Positions 1 through 9,240 of a stretch of 64,000 nt of DNA are shown in pieces. A program made the position numbers and the translations under genes. Under the pieces are notes generated by a model. That model searched no databases. It worked only from the letters and a program-made list of their open reading frames with translations, and was not told where the DNA came from. Position 1 is the stretch's first letter; each line of letters starts with the position of its first letter. Origin of the DNA: Candidatus Zixiibacteriota bacterium (GTDB taxonomy: Bacteria > Zixibacteria > MSB-5A5 > GN15 > JAAZOE01); assembly GCA_036480375.1 (NCBI GenBank), contig JAZGGI010000028.1, positions 124,001 through 188,000 on the forward strand, written 5' to 3'.

Positions 1-1310
1 TCGAAGCTGGCGCATCCGGGCGAAAGAAGGACCGTATCTCCGGGGTGCGACAGGTCGAATGATTTTCGCACGGCGTCAGCCATTGAATCAGCCATGACCG
101 CCGGAAAATGACGGCCCAGTTGATCAAATATTTTTTCCCGGGCTTCGCCAAGAAGAATCAAATGATTGACTTTACCCTCCGCGTAAGGCAGGAGACGAAT
201 AAAATCGCCCTCTTTATCGCGCCCTCCGGCGATAAGATTAATATTTCCGGGAATAGACTGCAGGGCGACAACAACGGCATCAACATTAGTGCCTTTGGAA
301 TCGTTTATAAACGAAACTCCCCCGATGGTATTGACATATTCGAGGCGATGCTCGACTCCGGAAAATCTCTCGAGAACGGAAGCGATTACATCGGTATCAA
401 TACCGCATATCAGCGCCGCGGCTGCGGCCGCCGAGGCATTGGATAAATTATGCGGGCCGGGGATTCCGATTTTGTCGGAGACCATAATATCGTATTCTCT
501 GCCGGCCAACTTCCCGAACAGTCTCTTCCCCCTCTGGGAGACACCATCCGGGAGTTGGCCGATACTGGTGCTATCCTGGATTGAATATTTAATGACACGG
601 CCTTGGTATGGAAAAGGCCGCCGCGAAATTTCATTATCGTCGGCATTGAGCACGGCATAATGTTCGGCCGTTTGGTTTTCGAATATTTTGTATTTGGCGG
701 CGCAGTAATTATCAAATGATTTGTATCGATCGAGATGATCGGGTGTCAGGTTTAACAGAATGCCAACGTATGGCGCGAATTGCTCAATCCGATCCAATTG
801 GAATGAAGAAATTTCAATGACTGCCAAGCCATCATCAGGTACATCCCGCGCAATTTGTGAAAACGGGGTTCCGATATTTCCTCCTACCGCCGTTGGTATT
901 CCCGAGGCTTTGCATATTTCTCCCAGCAATGTCGTTGTCGTAGTCTTGCCGTTGGAGCCGGTTATTGCCAGAACTCTCCCCCGACAAACCCAGTAAGCCA
1001 ACTCAATTTCCGAAAGAATCGGAATTCCGGCACTCGATGCCTTTTGAAGGATATCAATCGTACCCGATACACCGGGCGAACATATCAGATAATCGCTTTC
1101 GAGTAATTTTTCGCTATGTCCGCCGTATTCAAACGCGATGCTATCTTTTTCGAGAATTGCGATTTCCTCAGACAAATCCTTTTCCGGCATGACGTCCGAA
1201 ACCAGCGGTAGACCACCCAGTTGCTTAACTAATTTCGCGGCGGCAATTCCCGACCGGGCCATGCCGATTATGCCGACTTTTCTTCCTTGTATGCGATCAA
1301 TTCTGTTCAT
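1..1310 (-). CDS. murD: UDP-N-acetylmuramoyl-L-alanine:D-glutamate ligase (MurD), C-terminus beyond window
   Basis: MurD adds D-glutamate to UDP-MurNAc-L-Ala in the cytoplasm using ATP. Translating the minus strand from the ATG at 1310 gives an open frame of about 436 residues that runs off the left edge. It opens with a Rossmann-like segment (KVGIIGMARSGIAAAKLV), then has the Mur-ligase P-loop ITGSNGKTTTT, a central domain with an NLTPDHLDRY motif, and C-terminal-domain sequence including the NDSKGTN motif. Its start overlaps the mraY stop as ATGA, so the two are translationally coupled. Only the last few residues should be missing, since MurD is usually about 450 residues. The family call is firm. 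Confidence 0.95.
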   Translation of the reverse strand, partial: MNRIDRIQGRKVGIIGMARSGIAAAKLVKQLGGLPLVSDVMPEKDLSEEIAILEKDSIAFEYGGHSEKLLESDYLICSPGVSGTIDILQKASSAGIPILSEIELAYWVCRGRVLAITGSNGKTTTTTLLGEICKASGIPTAVGGNIGTPFSQIARDVPDDGLAVIEISSFQLDRIEQFAPYVGILLNLTPDHLDRYKSFDNYCAAKYKIFENQTAEHYAVLNADDNEISRRPFPYQGRVIKYSIQDSTSIGQLPDGVSQRGKRLFGKLAGREYDIMVSDKIGIPGPHNLSNASAAAAAALICGIDTDVIASVLERFSGVEHRLEYVNTIGGVSFINDSKGTNVDAVVVALQSIPGNINLIAGGRDKEGDFIRLLPYAEGKVNHLILLGEAREKIFDQLGRHFPAVMADSMADAVRKSFDLSHPGDTVLLSPGCASF

Positions 1311-2392
1311 CGTATTTTCAATGTACTTAGGGTTAAGAGTGCACATATAGCGCCTATTATCCAAAACCGGACGACAATTTTTGATTCATCCCATCCTAAT
1401 AATTCAAAGTGATGATGCAACGGAGCCATTTTGAAGATTCGCTTGCCTCTTAGTCGATAAGACATTACCTGAATTATGACCGACAGCGCTTCGGCCACGA
1501 ATACTCCTCCAACGATAACAAGCAAAAGTTCTTTCTTAATTAAGAGCGCGATGGCTCCCAAAGCTCCCCCCAACGCTAACGCTCCGGTATCACCCATGAA
1601 TACCTGGGCGGGGTGAGAATTAAACCACAAGAATCCCAACGAGGCGCCGATTACAGCAGCGCAATAAACCGCTAATTCTCCGGAACCGGGCATATACTCA
1701 ATAGCCAGATAGGAGGAATAGTCCGCGCGTCCGGCCAGGTAGGTCAATCCGGCGAAAGCGATAAAGCAAAATGCCGAAAGCCCTATTGCCAAACCATCAA
1801 GACCATCGGATAGGTTTACCGCGTTAGATGTACCGGTAATGACCACGATTATAAACGGAACGTAGAGAATGCCCAAATTAAGAATATAGTTTTTGAAAAA
1901 CGGTATATTAGTATGGGTGCTAAACTCACCGCTGGGCGGGAAATAATATAACAGCAGACCAAATAACAGACCGCAGCCAATTTGACCGATCATTTTCTTG
2001 CGTCCGACCAAACCGCGGGCTTGAAGTTTTTTTGCTTTGAGATAATCGTCCATAAATCCGATAGCGCCCATCCAGACGGTGACCATCAGAATTAAGAGAA
2101 TGAACCGATTGGCCAGATCCGCCCAAAGAAGGGTTGGTATTAAAACCGAAAAGAGGATCATGACCCCGCCCATCGTTGGAGTGCCTTCCTTGGATTTATG
2201 GGTGCTGGGGCCTTCGTCCCTGATTTTTTCCTTAACCTGATAGCGATGCAAAATCCTAAGAAACATGGGACCGAATAATATTGATATGAGAAGCGCGGTT
2301 ACCGAGGCCGCAACAGCTCGAGTGGTGATATAACGGAACAGATTCAGACCGGAGATGTATTGTGTTAATTCTATGAGCAAATAGTACAGCAT
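1307..2392 (-). CDS. mraY: Phospho-N-acetylmuramoyl-pentapeptide-transferase (MraY)
   Basis: MraY transfers phospho-MurNAc-pentapeptide from UDP to undecaprenyl phosphate, forming lipid I in the inner membrane. The 361-residue product has the family length and about ten hydrophobic segments. Visible landmarks are the Asp pair in FMDDYLK, NLSDGLDGLA, the loop HPAQVFMGDTGALALGG, and the triple-His APLHHHFELLGW near the C-terminus. The ATG at 2392 follows the murF stop directly and the 3' end overlaps murD by four bases. It is part of the dcw transcription unit and no internal promoter is evident. Confidence 0.97.
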   Translation of the reverse strand: MLYYLLIELTQYISGLNLFRYITTRAVAASVTALLISILFGPMFLRILHRYQVKEKIRDEGPSTHKSKEGTPTMGGVMILFSVLIPTLLWADLANRFILLILMVTVWMGAIGFMDDYLKAKKLQARGLVGRKKMIGQIGCGLLFGLLLYYFPPSGEFSTHTNIPFFKNYILNLGILYVPFIIVVITGTSNAVNLSDGLDGLAIGLSAFCFIAFAGLTYLAGRADYSSYLAIEYMPGSGELAVYCAAVIGASLGFLWFNSHPAQVFMGDTGALALGGALGAIALLIKKELLLVIVGGVFVAEALSVIIQVMSYRLRGKRIFKMAPLHHHFELLGWDESKIVVRFWIIGAICALLTLSTLKIR

Positions 2393-2393
2393 C

Positions 2394-3791
2394 TTAATTG
2401 TTTTTAAAAGCCGTTCCCTTCAATCCGGCGACGATTTTTTCAATTCGCATGCCACGAGACCCCTTGAACAAAATCAGGTCACCTCGACGTATGATTTTCA
2501 GTAATTGGTTAAGCAATTCGTTATGATCCCGGCAATGCATCGCTTGTTTGTCGGACAAGCCTTTGAAAATTGCTTCTTCGACCGTAATTGAAGTCAACGG
2601 TCCCAGACATAACAGAAAATCCAATCCTGATTCGGCGGCGATAGCCCCGATACTTTTATGAAACTCTTTCTCATTTTCGCCAAGTTCCAGCATATCTCCC
2701 ATGACCGCAATACGCTTACCTTCGGTGGGTATATTGCTCAACGTCTCGAGCGACGCCGTAACCGATTCGGGATTGGCGTTATAACAGTCGATCAAAAGAT
2801 GCAATCCCTCAAATGATTCCGAGACCATTCGCATATCCACTGGCTGAAATGATGCGAAACCCTGCTCCCAGTCATCCGGCGGACATTCCCAGACCGTTGC
2901 CGCCGCGATGGCAGCCAGGACATTATAGATATTTACTTTGCCATAAACCGGAACACGGATATTCCGGCCGTTGACGTCACAGGAGTAATTGCCCTTATCA
3001 TCAATCTCTATTCTGGTCGCCCGGATGTCGCAAAAGTTGGAAATCCCAAAGCCGATATATTTGAGATTTCTTCTATGGGCTTCCTTTGTCAGATTTTCAT
3101 CATCGGCATTGAGGATAACTACCGCCCCCACCGGAAGATTATCAACTAATTCGAACTTCGCTTTGACTACATTTTCCATCGTACGCAGCGTATCCAGATG
3201 AGCCGGACCGATATTGGTAATTACCGCGATGTCCGGTTTAATAATCGACGCCAATCGGGCCATTTCCCCCGGAACCGAAATGCCAAGCTCAAAAACGGCA
3301 TAGTCAACATTTGAGGGCATCATGCCTAACGAGAGAGGAAGTCCAAAGAGGTTATTTAAATTTCCCGGAGAGCGAAAGGCATTATGACTCACGTTTATGA
3401 TTGAGTAAAGCATTTCCTTGGTTGTTGTTTTGCCATTGGTGCCGGTGATGCCGGCGAATCGGGCGTCTATCTGGCGGCGAATATAACCGGCCAGGTTTAG
3501 CAGAGCCTCATGGGTATCATCAACGGCGTAAATTAATCCCGGCGGATTGTCGGCAAATTGAGCCAAACGGTTGCGGTTGATAACCGCGGCAGCGGCTCCA
3601 TTTTTAAAGGCGCCGGGGATAAAATCGTGCCCATCGTTATTGTCTCCCTGAATCGCGAAAAACAATTCACCAAATCTGATCGTGCGGCTATCGACGGATA
3701 GTCCGGTAAATTCGGGCATTTTGTCAATTGCCCCGTCGACAATTTCCGAATCAAGAACTTTTTGCAGTATTGACGGATTCAAGTATTTCAC
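2394..3791 (-). CDS. murF: UDP-N-acetylmuramoyl-tripeptide:D-alanyl-D-alanine ligase (MurF)
   Basis: MurF adds the D-Ala-D-Ala dipeptide to complete the UDP-MurNAc-pentapeptide. The 465-residue protein has the three Mur-ligase domains. The N-terminal UDP-binding part carries VDSRTIRFGELFFAI. The ATPase domain has the P-loop ITGTNGKTTTKEML and NIGPAHLDT. The C-terminal domain carries DCYNANPESV. The start is GTG, abutting the murE stop as TAGGTG, and a GGGAGA ribosome-binding site lies inside the end of murE. It lies in the dcw cluster between murE and mraY, the common bacterial order. Confidence 0.96.
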   Translation of the reverse strand: MKYLNPSILQKVLDSEIVDGAIDKMPEFTGLSVDSRTIRFGELFFAIQGDNNDGHDFIPGAFKNGAAAAVINRNRLAQFADNPPGLIYAVDDTHEALLNLAGYIRRQIDARFAGITGTNGKTTTKEMLYSIINVSHNAFRSPGNLNNLFGLPLSLGMMPSNVDYAVFELGISVPGEMARLASIIKPDIAVITNIGPAHLDTLRTMENVVKAKFELVDNLPVGAVVILNADDENLTKEAHRRNLKYIGFGISNFCDIRATRIEIDDKGNYSCDVNGRNIRVPVYGKVNIYNVLAAIAAATVWECPPDDWEQGFASFQPVDMRMVSESFEGLHLLIDCYNANPESVTASLETLSNIPTEGKRIAVMGDMLELGENEKEFHKSIGAIAAESGLDFLLCLGPLTSITVEEAIFKGLSDKQAMHCRDHNELLNQLLKIIRRGDLILFKGSRGMRIEKIVAGLKGTAFKNN

Positions 3792-5255
3792 CTATCTCCC
3801 GTGCCTCATTTTTTCCAAATATTTAATCGCCACATCCTTATCGCTAAACGGATAACGAACGCCGTTGATTTCCTGATATTCTTCCGCCCCTTTGCCTGCC
3901 AGGAGAATGATATCCCCCTGTTCAGAATTTTCTAAGATATGCTTTATGGCTTCTTCACGGTCTTTGATTATTTCGGCCCTGGCCCCGTTCGTAAATCCGG
4001 CCTGGGCATCATTTATTATCTGTTGAGGATCTTCGGAACGAGGATTATCGGATGTGAGAACGCAATAGTCGGAAGATAACGCCACGGCTTCAGCCATCAG
4101 AGGTCGTTTCCCTCGGTCGCGATCTCCACCGCATCCAAAGAGAGTGAGAACGCGGCCAGTACCGATCTCTTTCAATGTCTCAATCGTTCTTTTCAAGGCG
4201 TCGGGAGTATGCGCATAGTCGATAAAAACCGAAAAAGGCGCGTTGCTCTCGATTCTTTCCAGTCTTCCCGGTATTACTCGTGAATTAGCCAATCCGGTAG
4301 CAACCGAATCAATATCGACTCCCGATGCAAGTGATGCTGTCGCAGCCGCCAGGGCGTTATATAAGTTGTACCGTCCCGGTAATTTGAAGTCGATATGCTT
4401 GACACCCATCGGCGTCCGAAGCTCCAAACTCGAACCATCGGGTCGCAACTCAAAATGTTCCAGATAGACATCGGCGCCCGGATCCGAAAGTGAGTAGGTC
4501 ATGTGTGAGCATGTCAGGCGATCGAGAAAACCTCTGAATTCAGGACAGTCATAATTCAGAACCGCCCACTGAGTTTTTGACGTTACGAAGTCGAGCAGTT
4601 TGGCTTTGGCTTCCAGATAATCATTCATATCTTTATGAAAATCGAGATGTTCCCGGGTAAAATTGGTAAACAGCGCCACCTGAATATTCAGGTTTCTAAT
4701 GCGATGCAACATTAACGCATGCGAGGAAACTTCAATAACGGTATTCGTGCAGAAATTATTTTTCATGGCGGTTAGTAACCGAAAGATATCCAGAGATTCC
4801 GGTGTCGTGCGAGAAGCCGTAATCTGGTCGCGCAGAGTGTCATATACCAAAGATGTCACCAAACCGGTTCGCTTACCTCGGGCGTTTAGTATATTTCTTA
4901 TCAAAAAGCATGATGTTGTTTTGCCGTTAGTACCGGTAACGGCGCAAATTTTTATTTTGTTTTTTTCATAATCATAGATGAGTGCGGACAGATCGGCCAA
5001 TGCCATACGAGTGTCGGGAACGATCATTTGCGGGACGGAATAGTCGCCTTCCTTTTCAGTTATAATGGCCACGGCTCCTTTTTCGATGGCATCCTGAGCG
5101 AACAGATTCCCGTCCTGTTGAAAACCGGTTATGGCCACAAAGGCCGAACCCGGTTTAATCATCCCGGAATGATATTCGATACCGGAAATTTCGACATCGT
5201 CATTGCCGGTAATTTCCGCACCCGAAACCGCTCTGGCTAAATCCCGTAAAAGAAT
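3792..5255 (-). CDS. murE: UDP-MurNAc-tripeptide synthetase, meso-DAP type (MurE), probable ATT start
   Basis: MurE adds the third peptide residue to UDP-MurNAc-L-Ala-D-Glu. The P-loop VTGTNGKTTS, the NFTREHLDFH motif and TSDNPRSEDP are visible. DNPR is the signature of enzymes that add meso-diaminopimelate. The reading frame is open upstream to a TTG at 5384, but that would overlap the PBP gene by 127 bases and add about 43 residues with no family counterpart. Homology begins at ILLRDLARAVSG. No ATG, GTG or TTG lies near there. An ATT at 5255-5253 sits seven bases after an AGGAG site that overlaps the PBP stop, so I place the start there, giving 487 residues. The gene identity is certain and the start is inferred. 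Confidence 0.93.
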   Translation of the reverse strand: MLLRDLARAVSGAEITGNDDVEISGIEYHSGMIKPGSAFVAITGFQQDGNLFAQDAIEKGAVAIITEKEGDYSVPQMIVPDTRMALADLSALIYDYEKNKIKICAVTGTNGKTTSCFLIRNILNARGKRTGLVTSLVYDTLRDQITASRTTPESLDIFRLLTAMKNNFCTNTVIEVSSHALMLHRIRNLNIQVALFTNFTREHLDFHKDMNDYLEAKAKLLDFVTSKTQWAVLNYDCPEFRGFLDRLTCSHMTYSLSDPGADVYLEHFELRPDGSSLELRTPMGVKHIDFKLPGRYNLYNALAAATASLASGVDIDSVATGLANSRVIPGRLERIESNAPFSVFIDYAHTPDALKRTIETLKEIGTGRVLTLFGCGGDRDRGKRPLMAEAVALSSDYCVLTSDNPRSEDPQQIINDAQAGFTNGARAEIIKDREEAIKHILENSEQGDIILLAGKGAEEYQEINGVRYPFSDKDVAIKYLEKMRHGR

Positions 5256-5257
5256 GA

Positions 5258-7363
5258 TTACACTCCTGTATTTCGTTTGAACGTCAATTCTACTTTTTCT
5301 CCGGATGCAAGAACACAACCCGCCTCCGGTTTTTGCTTGACAACTCTTCCCGTTCCCCGGTATTTCGCCTCGATTCCATAGCAATCGAAAATGTTTATGG
5401 CTTCACGAATCGTTAAGCCTGTCACATCAGGAACAGTTAAATCTTCACCGGATATCTTGTTGGTGAAACACCGGAGCAATTCTCCCTTTTCAACAAAGGC
5501 ACCATTCGGGGGACATGTAGCTATGACATGCGATCCGCATCCGATAAATTGGGTCTTTAATTTTAGACGACCACAATTATTTGTGACTTTATCACATGAG
5601 AGACCGACTAAAGCCGGTACGCGCACAAAATCTTCAGTAAATGCTTCGGCATTATCCATTTCCTGATTGTCCGCGAATGGCCGGGAATTGATTGTCGAGA
5701 AGCCATAATTATCAATCGCGGCGAATTTTTCAGCGATATTTTTGAAGGCCGGACCCGAAGTATAACCGCCGTAGTGAATAGGTTCCGGTTCATCGAGAAC
5801 GACAATACCAGCTACCAGCGGTGAATCGGCAGGGAAAAACCCGGCAAAGGATGCCATAAATTTGTTTTTGTAATACCCGCCCGTCTCCAGGTTAGGCTTT
5901 TCAGCCGTACCCGTTTTTCCGGCGATTGTCACACCAGCGTCAGCCAACGGGGTACCGGTGCCATTGACAATTACACCGCGCATAAATTCCCGCAGCTGAT
6001 TTACGGTTTCATCATCGAGTACTTTAACCGGCCGACTTTCATGCCGGTTAATGACTTCCCCTTCATGATTTATACACCCGCTGACAAAATATGGTTGATT
6101 TAAAAATCCGCCCGACGCGACTGTCGCATATGCCTGAACCATTTGTAGCGGCGTCACCGATAATCCATGGCCGATGGCGAAGGTCGAAGTCACGAATTTT
6201 GACCATCTTCGAGGCTTTGTAAGGATTCCCCGGCTTTCGCCGTTCATGCCGCAGCGAGTTTTTTGTCCGAATCCAAATTTGCGGGCCATGGCATATACTT
6301 TTTCGCCGCCAATTTCGTTAGCGATTTTGCCAATAGCGATATTGGACGACAATTCAAAAGCGCTTTGAAACGTCAGGGTGTCATACTTATGATCATCCCG
6401 GAGACTATTCCGCCCCAGACGCCAGCGTCCCTGATTGGCGTAAAACTTGTCGCTCGCTTTAATCGATCCATCTTCGAGAACAGCTGCGGCGGTAATAAGT
6501 TTGAAAATTGAACCCGGTTCAAAAGTATCCGCGGCGGCGGATAATTTCATTGGCTTGTCATGATTGGTCTCAGTCGGGCTATATTCTGCGGCGGCAATCA
6601 CAGCTCCGTCGTGCGGATTGACAAATACGGCTACCCCGCCTTTAGCATTGTATTTCTCAACGGCTCGCGCAAGTTCTTCTTCTACAATTTGTTGCTTATC
6701 CCAATCAATAGTCAGTACTACCGAATTGCCTTTAACCGCTTCCTTGAGTGGAATCTCCTGAATCTGATATTCTGTACCAAGACCATCGAGATTTATCAGG
6801 GAACGTCCTTCAATTCCGGCCAGAATATCTTCCATGAACATCTCCACACTCGATTTCCCGATGTTGTCCGAATCAACGAATCCAAGAATAGATCTGCCAA
6901 CCATGTCGTAGGGATAATCACGGGCAGGTTCTTCTTCTATGAAGAGCCCGTATTTTTTCTTACTCGATGTAAAACGAGCATATTCGGAAGCGTTCAATCC
7001 TCGCTTGATGTAACAGAATTTCCGGGGAATTAATATATATTCACGCTTAACAGAATTTTTACTCTTCTTTAGTACATTTGAAATTAAGGTATAAGTCGAT
7101 TCGATAACATCTTTACTTGAGGGGTAAGCGCAAAGAGATTTATACGTTTTATTAATGGCTACCTTTCGACCTTTACTGTCGAATATCAAACCGCGCTCGG
7201 CTCGAATTGATTTGGATTGTAAATACAATTTCCGGGCCGTTTCTCGATAATCGCCTCCGCGCACAACCTGAAAAAGAATCACACGGCCCAGAAAGATCGA
7301 GAAAATCAGGGTAAATGTCATCAGAACCAGTCCGGCCCGTATTTTTGAATAATGTACTTTCAC
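5258..7363 (-). CDS. ftsI: Class B penicillin-binding protein with C-terminal PASTA domains (FtsI/SpoVD type)
   Basis: This is a peptidoglycan D,D-transpeptidase of the septal class, anchored by one N-terminal membrane helix (about residues 11-34) with the catalytic part in the periplasm. A dimerisation domain covers roughly 50-210. The transpeptidase domain has the nucleophile motif S285-I-F-K288, the SSN motif at 339-341 and KTGT at 483-486. Two PASTA repeats follow (about 575-700, with VPALVGLSCDKV and VPDVTGLTIREA). At 701 residues it resembles SpoVD/PBP2x more than E. coli FtsI. The start overlaps the ftsL-like stop (ATGA). The location in the dcw cluster supports a role in cell division. 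Confidence 0.93.
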   Translation of the reverse strand: MKVHYSKIRAGLVLMTFTLIFSIFLGRVILFQVVRGGDYRETARKLYLQSKSIRAERGLIFDSKGRKVAINKTYKSLCAYPSSKDVIESTYTLISNVLKKSKNSVKREYILIPRKFCYIKRGLNASEYARFTSSKKKYGLFIEEEPARDYPYDMVGRSILGFVDSDNIGKSSVEMFMEDILAGIEGRSLINLDGLGTEYQIQEIPLKEAVKGNSVVLTIDWDKQQIVEEELARAVEKYNAKGGVAVFVNPHDGAVIAAAEYSPTETNHDKPMKLSAAADTFEPGSIFKLITAAAVLEDGSIKASDKFYANQGRWRLGRNSLRDDHKYDTLTFQSAFELSSNIAIGKIANEIGGEKVYAMARKFGFGQKTRCGMNGESRGILTKPRRWSKFVTSTFAIGHGLSVTPLQMVQAYATVASGGFLNQPYFVSGCINHEGEVINRHESRPVKVLDDETVNQLREFMRGVIVNGTGTPLADAGVTIAGKTGTAEKPNLETGGYYKNKFMASFAGFFPADSPLVAGIVVLDEPEPIHYGGYTSGPAFKNIAEKFAAIDNYGFSTINSRPFADNQEMDNAEAFTEDFVRVPALVGLSCDKVTNNCGRLKLKTQFIGCGSHVIATCPPNGAFVEKGELLRCFTNKISGEDLTVPDVTGLTIREAINIFDCYGIEAKYRGTGRVVKQKPEAGCVLASGEKVELTFKRNTGV

Positions 7364-7815
7364 TTTACCTCAAATAGCTGGTTTGCTTCCGCTTCACTCG
7401 GTGCTATGAAGGGAATACCCTCTTTTAACTTATCAAAAGCCTTAAAGAAACCGGCGTAGCGTCCCCGGTCCTCGTACAGCACCGGATTGACAATCAAATT
7501 CTGATGCGGCATAGTTGGCTGAAGGCCAAGTTTGTGAACGGCGATAGCTTTCTCGACATTTATCAAAGTTGACGCTTCAATCCAATCAATTTTCAATTCA
7601 GAAAGAAATTCTTCGGCCAGTTCATTCTTTTTCTGTAATTTTTTTATCTCATTATCAAGTTCTCGAACCCAAACCCGCTGATAAATGTAAACCGACGCGA
7701 GAAAAACGACTGTCAACGTAAAGAGGATAAGGCGGACAAACCGATTGACGGGCAGGTTGTTTTTGCGTGAGGAGCGTCTTTTAGTTTTGTAGCGGCGGGG
7801 TATCTTCATTTTCAT
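7360..7815 (-). CDS. ftsL: FtsL-like division protein, single-pass membrane
   Basis: This 151-residue protein has a very basic cytoplasmic N-terminus (KIPRRYKTKRRSSRKN), one hydrophobic segment at about 27-47, then a predicted coiled coil (RELDNEIKKLQKKNELAEEF). This is the layout of FtsL, the divisome scaffold that works with FtsB and FtsQ. FtsL sequences diverge strongly, so the call rests on topology plus position between rsmH and the PBP, where ftsL is normally found. A C-terminal tail of about 60 residues is longer than usual. Four-base ATGA overlaps join it to both neighbours. Confidence 0.8.
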   Translation of the reverse strand: MKMKIPRRYKTKRRSSRKNNLPVNRFVRLILFTLTVVFLASVYIYQRVWVRELDNEIKKLQKKNELAEEFLSELKIDWIEASTLINVEKAIAVHKLGLQPTMPHQNLIVNPVLYEDRGRYAGFFKAFDKLKEGIPFIAPSEAEANQLFEVK

Positions 7816-8702
7816 ATTTTCTCAGCAGCCCTCAATTTGACTGAACGGGAGCGAGGGTTTGAATCCTTTTCTTGGTCTTTGGCGATTAGCGGTTTTTTGG
7901 TGAGGATTTGTAGATCCCCGTTTTGTTTGCGTTCGCGGAATATATTTTTAACCAGACGGTCTTCCAAGCTGTGATATGATAGTACTACTATTCTCCCGGC
8001 GGGAGCCAATAGTCCAATCGCGACTTGCAGCCCCTTATTCAGACTCTCTATCTCTTCATTGACGACTATTCGAATAGCCTGAAAACAGCGCGATAAAGTT
8101 TTATTCAAATATCTGGGATTAGTTACCGATTTTATGATTTTGACTAATTCAAAGGTGGTCGTGATTTCTTTTTTTGTTCTCGAATTGGAAATTACCGAGG
8201 CTATGCGGCGCGCGTTTTTTTCTTCGCCTAAAGTATAAAAAATATTATTAAGTTTTTCCTGAGGGTAATTGTTAATAATATCCGCGGCGGTTAATCCTTG
8301 TGAACGATCCATGCGAAAATCGAGCGGTCCGTCCTGCCGATAAGAAAAACCCCTTTCGGCACAATCGAATTGATGCCCGGAAACTCCCAGATCAAAAACG
8401 ACTCCGTCAATGGCTGTAATTCCAACCGTAGATGCTAAATTGGCCATGTCGCTGAAATTCCCCTGAGTAATATCCACATGCGATAAAAGCTCCCTGTTTC
8501 TCTCCCTGGTTTGCTCAACTGCTTCAACATCCCTGTCAATTGCCAAAAGCCTTCCCGAAGGTCCCAGTTGGGATGCAATAATAACTGTGTATCCCCCTCC
8601 ACCTGCGGTAGCGTCTATGTAGTTACCAGCGGGACGGATATTCAATAAACCGACAGCCTCATCAACCATTACCGGCTGATGATAACCATCAGTCAGGGTC
8701 AT
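7812..8702 (-). CDS. rsmH: 16S rRNA (cytosine-1402-N4)-methyltransferase (RsmH/MraW)
   Basis: RsmH methylates N4 of C1402 in the ribosomal P site using S-adenosylmethionine. The 296-residue product shows the family opening YHQPVMVDEAVGLLNI, the SAM-binding loop DATAGGGGYT, DLGVSGHQFDCAERGFSYR, and the C-terminal VLSYHSLEDRLVKNIFRE. The ATG at 8702 overlaps the 3' end of mraZ by 14 bases. It is the second gene of the dcw cluster, in the usual order mraZ-rsmH-ftsL. Confidence 0.97.
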   Translation of the reverse strand: MTLTDGYHQPVMVDEAVGLLNIRPAGNYIDATAGGGGYTVIIASQLGPSGRLLAIDRDVEAVEQTRERNRELLSHVDITQGNFSDMANLASTVGITAIDGVVFDLGVSGHQFDCAERGFSYRQDGPLDFRMDRSQGLTAADIINNYPQEKLNNIFYTLGEEKNARRIASVISNSRTKKEITTTFELVKIIKSVTNPRYLNKTLSRCFQAIRIVVNEEIESLNKGLQVAIGLLAPAGRIVVLSYHSLEDRLVKNIFRERKQNGDLQILTKKPLIAKDQEKDSNPRSRSVKLRAAEKI

Positions 8703-9162
8703 CTTTAAACAATTCTTCGGCTACGTCTTCCAGCGAGCGGCCATAGTTTTCCGTATAAGCGTGATATCGTTCGGGATCCCAGACTTCAATCGTCTGATTG
8801 GCTCCTATAACCAGAACTTCCTTGCTTATTCCCGCCTGAGTTCGTAATATTTCCGGTAAATGAATTCGGCCTGATTTGTCAATTTTCTCGACTGACGTGT
8901 ATTGGTGGAGGCGTCGATTGACATAGCGGAAATCTCTAAGAGTAAAGGATTTGGATTGAAGGCGCTCCTGCACCTTTTTCCATTCATCAACCGGATACAA
9001 TGATAGGCAACCATCGAGACCCTGAGATACAACCAGTTTATCTCCCGACGGAATACTCTTCTCCTTTGATTTCTCCGGATCTCCGGGCCTGATTTTAGCC
9101 GGAATGGAAAGACGACCTTTGTCGTCAATGGTGCAAGTATAAGAGCCGCAAAATCCGAGCAA
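8689..9162 (-). CDS. mraZ: Transcriptional regulator / SpoVT-AbrB-like MraZ, TTG start
   Basis: MraZ is a DNA-binding protein with two AbrB-like half-domains and autoregulates the dcw cluster in characterised bacteria. Both signature loops are present: CTIDDKGRLSIPAKIR and KIDKSGRIHLPEILR. Family alignment puts the N-terminus at (M)LLGFCGSYTCTIDDKG. That is a TTG at 9162, six bases after an AAAGG ribosome-binding site, giving 157 residues. The frame continues upstream to 9285, but that extension would translate the operator boxes and promoter, so I reject it. It is the first gene of the cluster. Confidence 0.93.
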   Translation of the reverse strand: MLGFCGSYTCTIDDKGRLSIPAKIRPGDPEKSKEKSIPSGDKLVVSQGLDGCLSLYPVDEWKKVQERLQSKSFTLRDFRYVNRRLHQYTSVEKIDKSGRIHLPEILRTQAGISKEVLVIGANQTIEVWDPERYHAYTENYGRSLEDVAEELFKDDPD

Positions 9163-9186
9163 AACGCGCCTTTCTAAAAAAAATTT

Positions 9187-9211
9187 ACCCATTTTATCCC
9201 ACCGCACCCCA
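9187..9211 (-). promoter_or_regulatory. MraZ operator: three TGGGN boxes at 10-bp spacing
   Basis: On the minus strand TGGG occurs at 9211-9208, 9201-9198 and 9191-9188, i.e. three TGGGN direct repeats each separated by exactly five bases. This is the known MraZ recognition pattern. The array lies 25-50 bases before the mraZ start codon and should be bound by MraZ itself. Assignment combines the visible sequence with family knowledge. Confidence 0.85.
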
Positions 9212-9240
9212 ATATTGCCCATGTATCTGAAAAAAGTCAA
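9211..9240 (-). promoter_or_regulatory. Candidate promoter for the dcw cluster
   Basis: On the minus strand TTGACT (9240-9235) is followed after 17-18 bases by a weak -10 (CAATAT or AATATT, around 9217-9211). Transcription would start inside the MraZ boxes, which fits repression by MraZ. The -10 match is only moderate. Confidence 0.45.
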
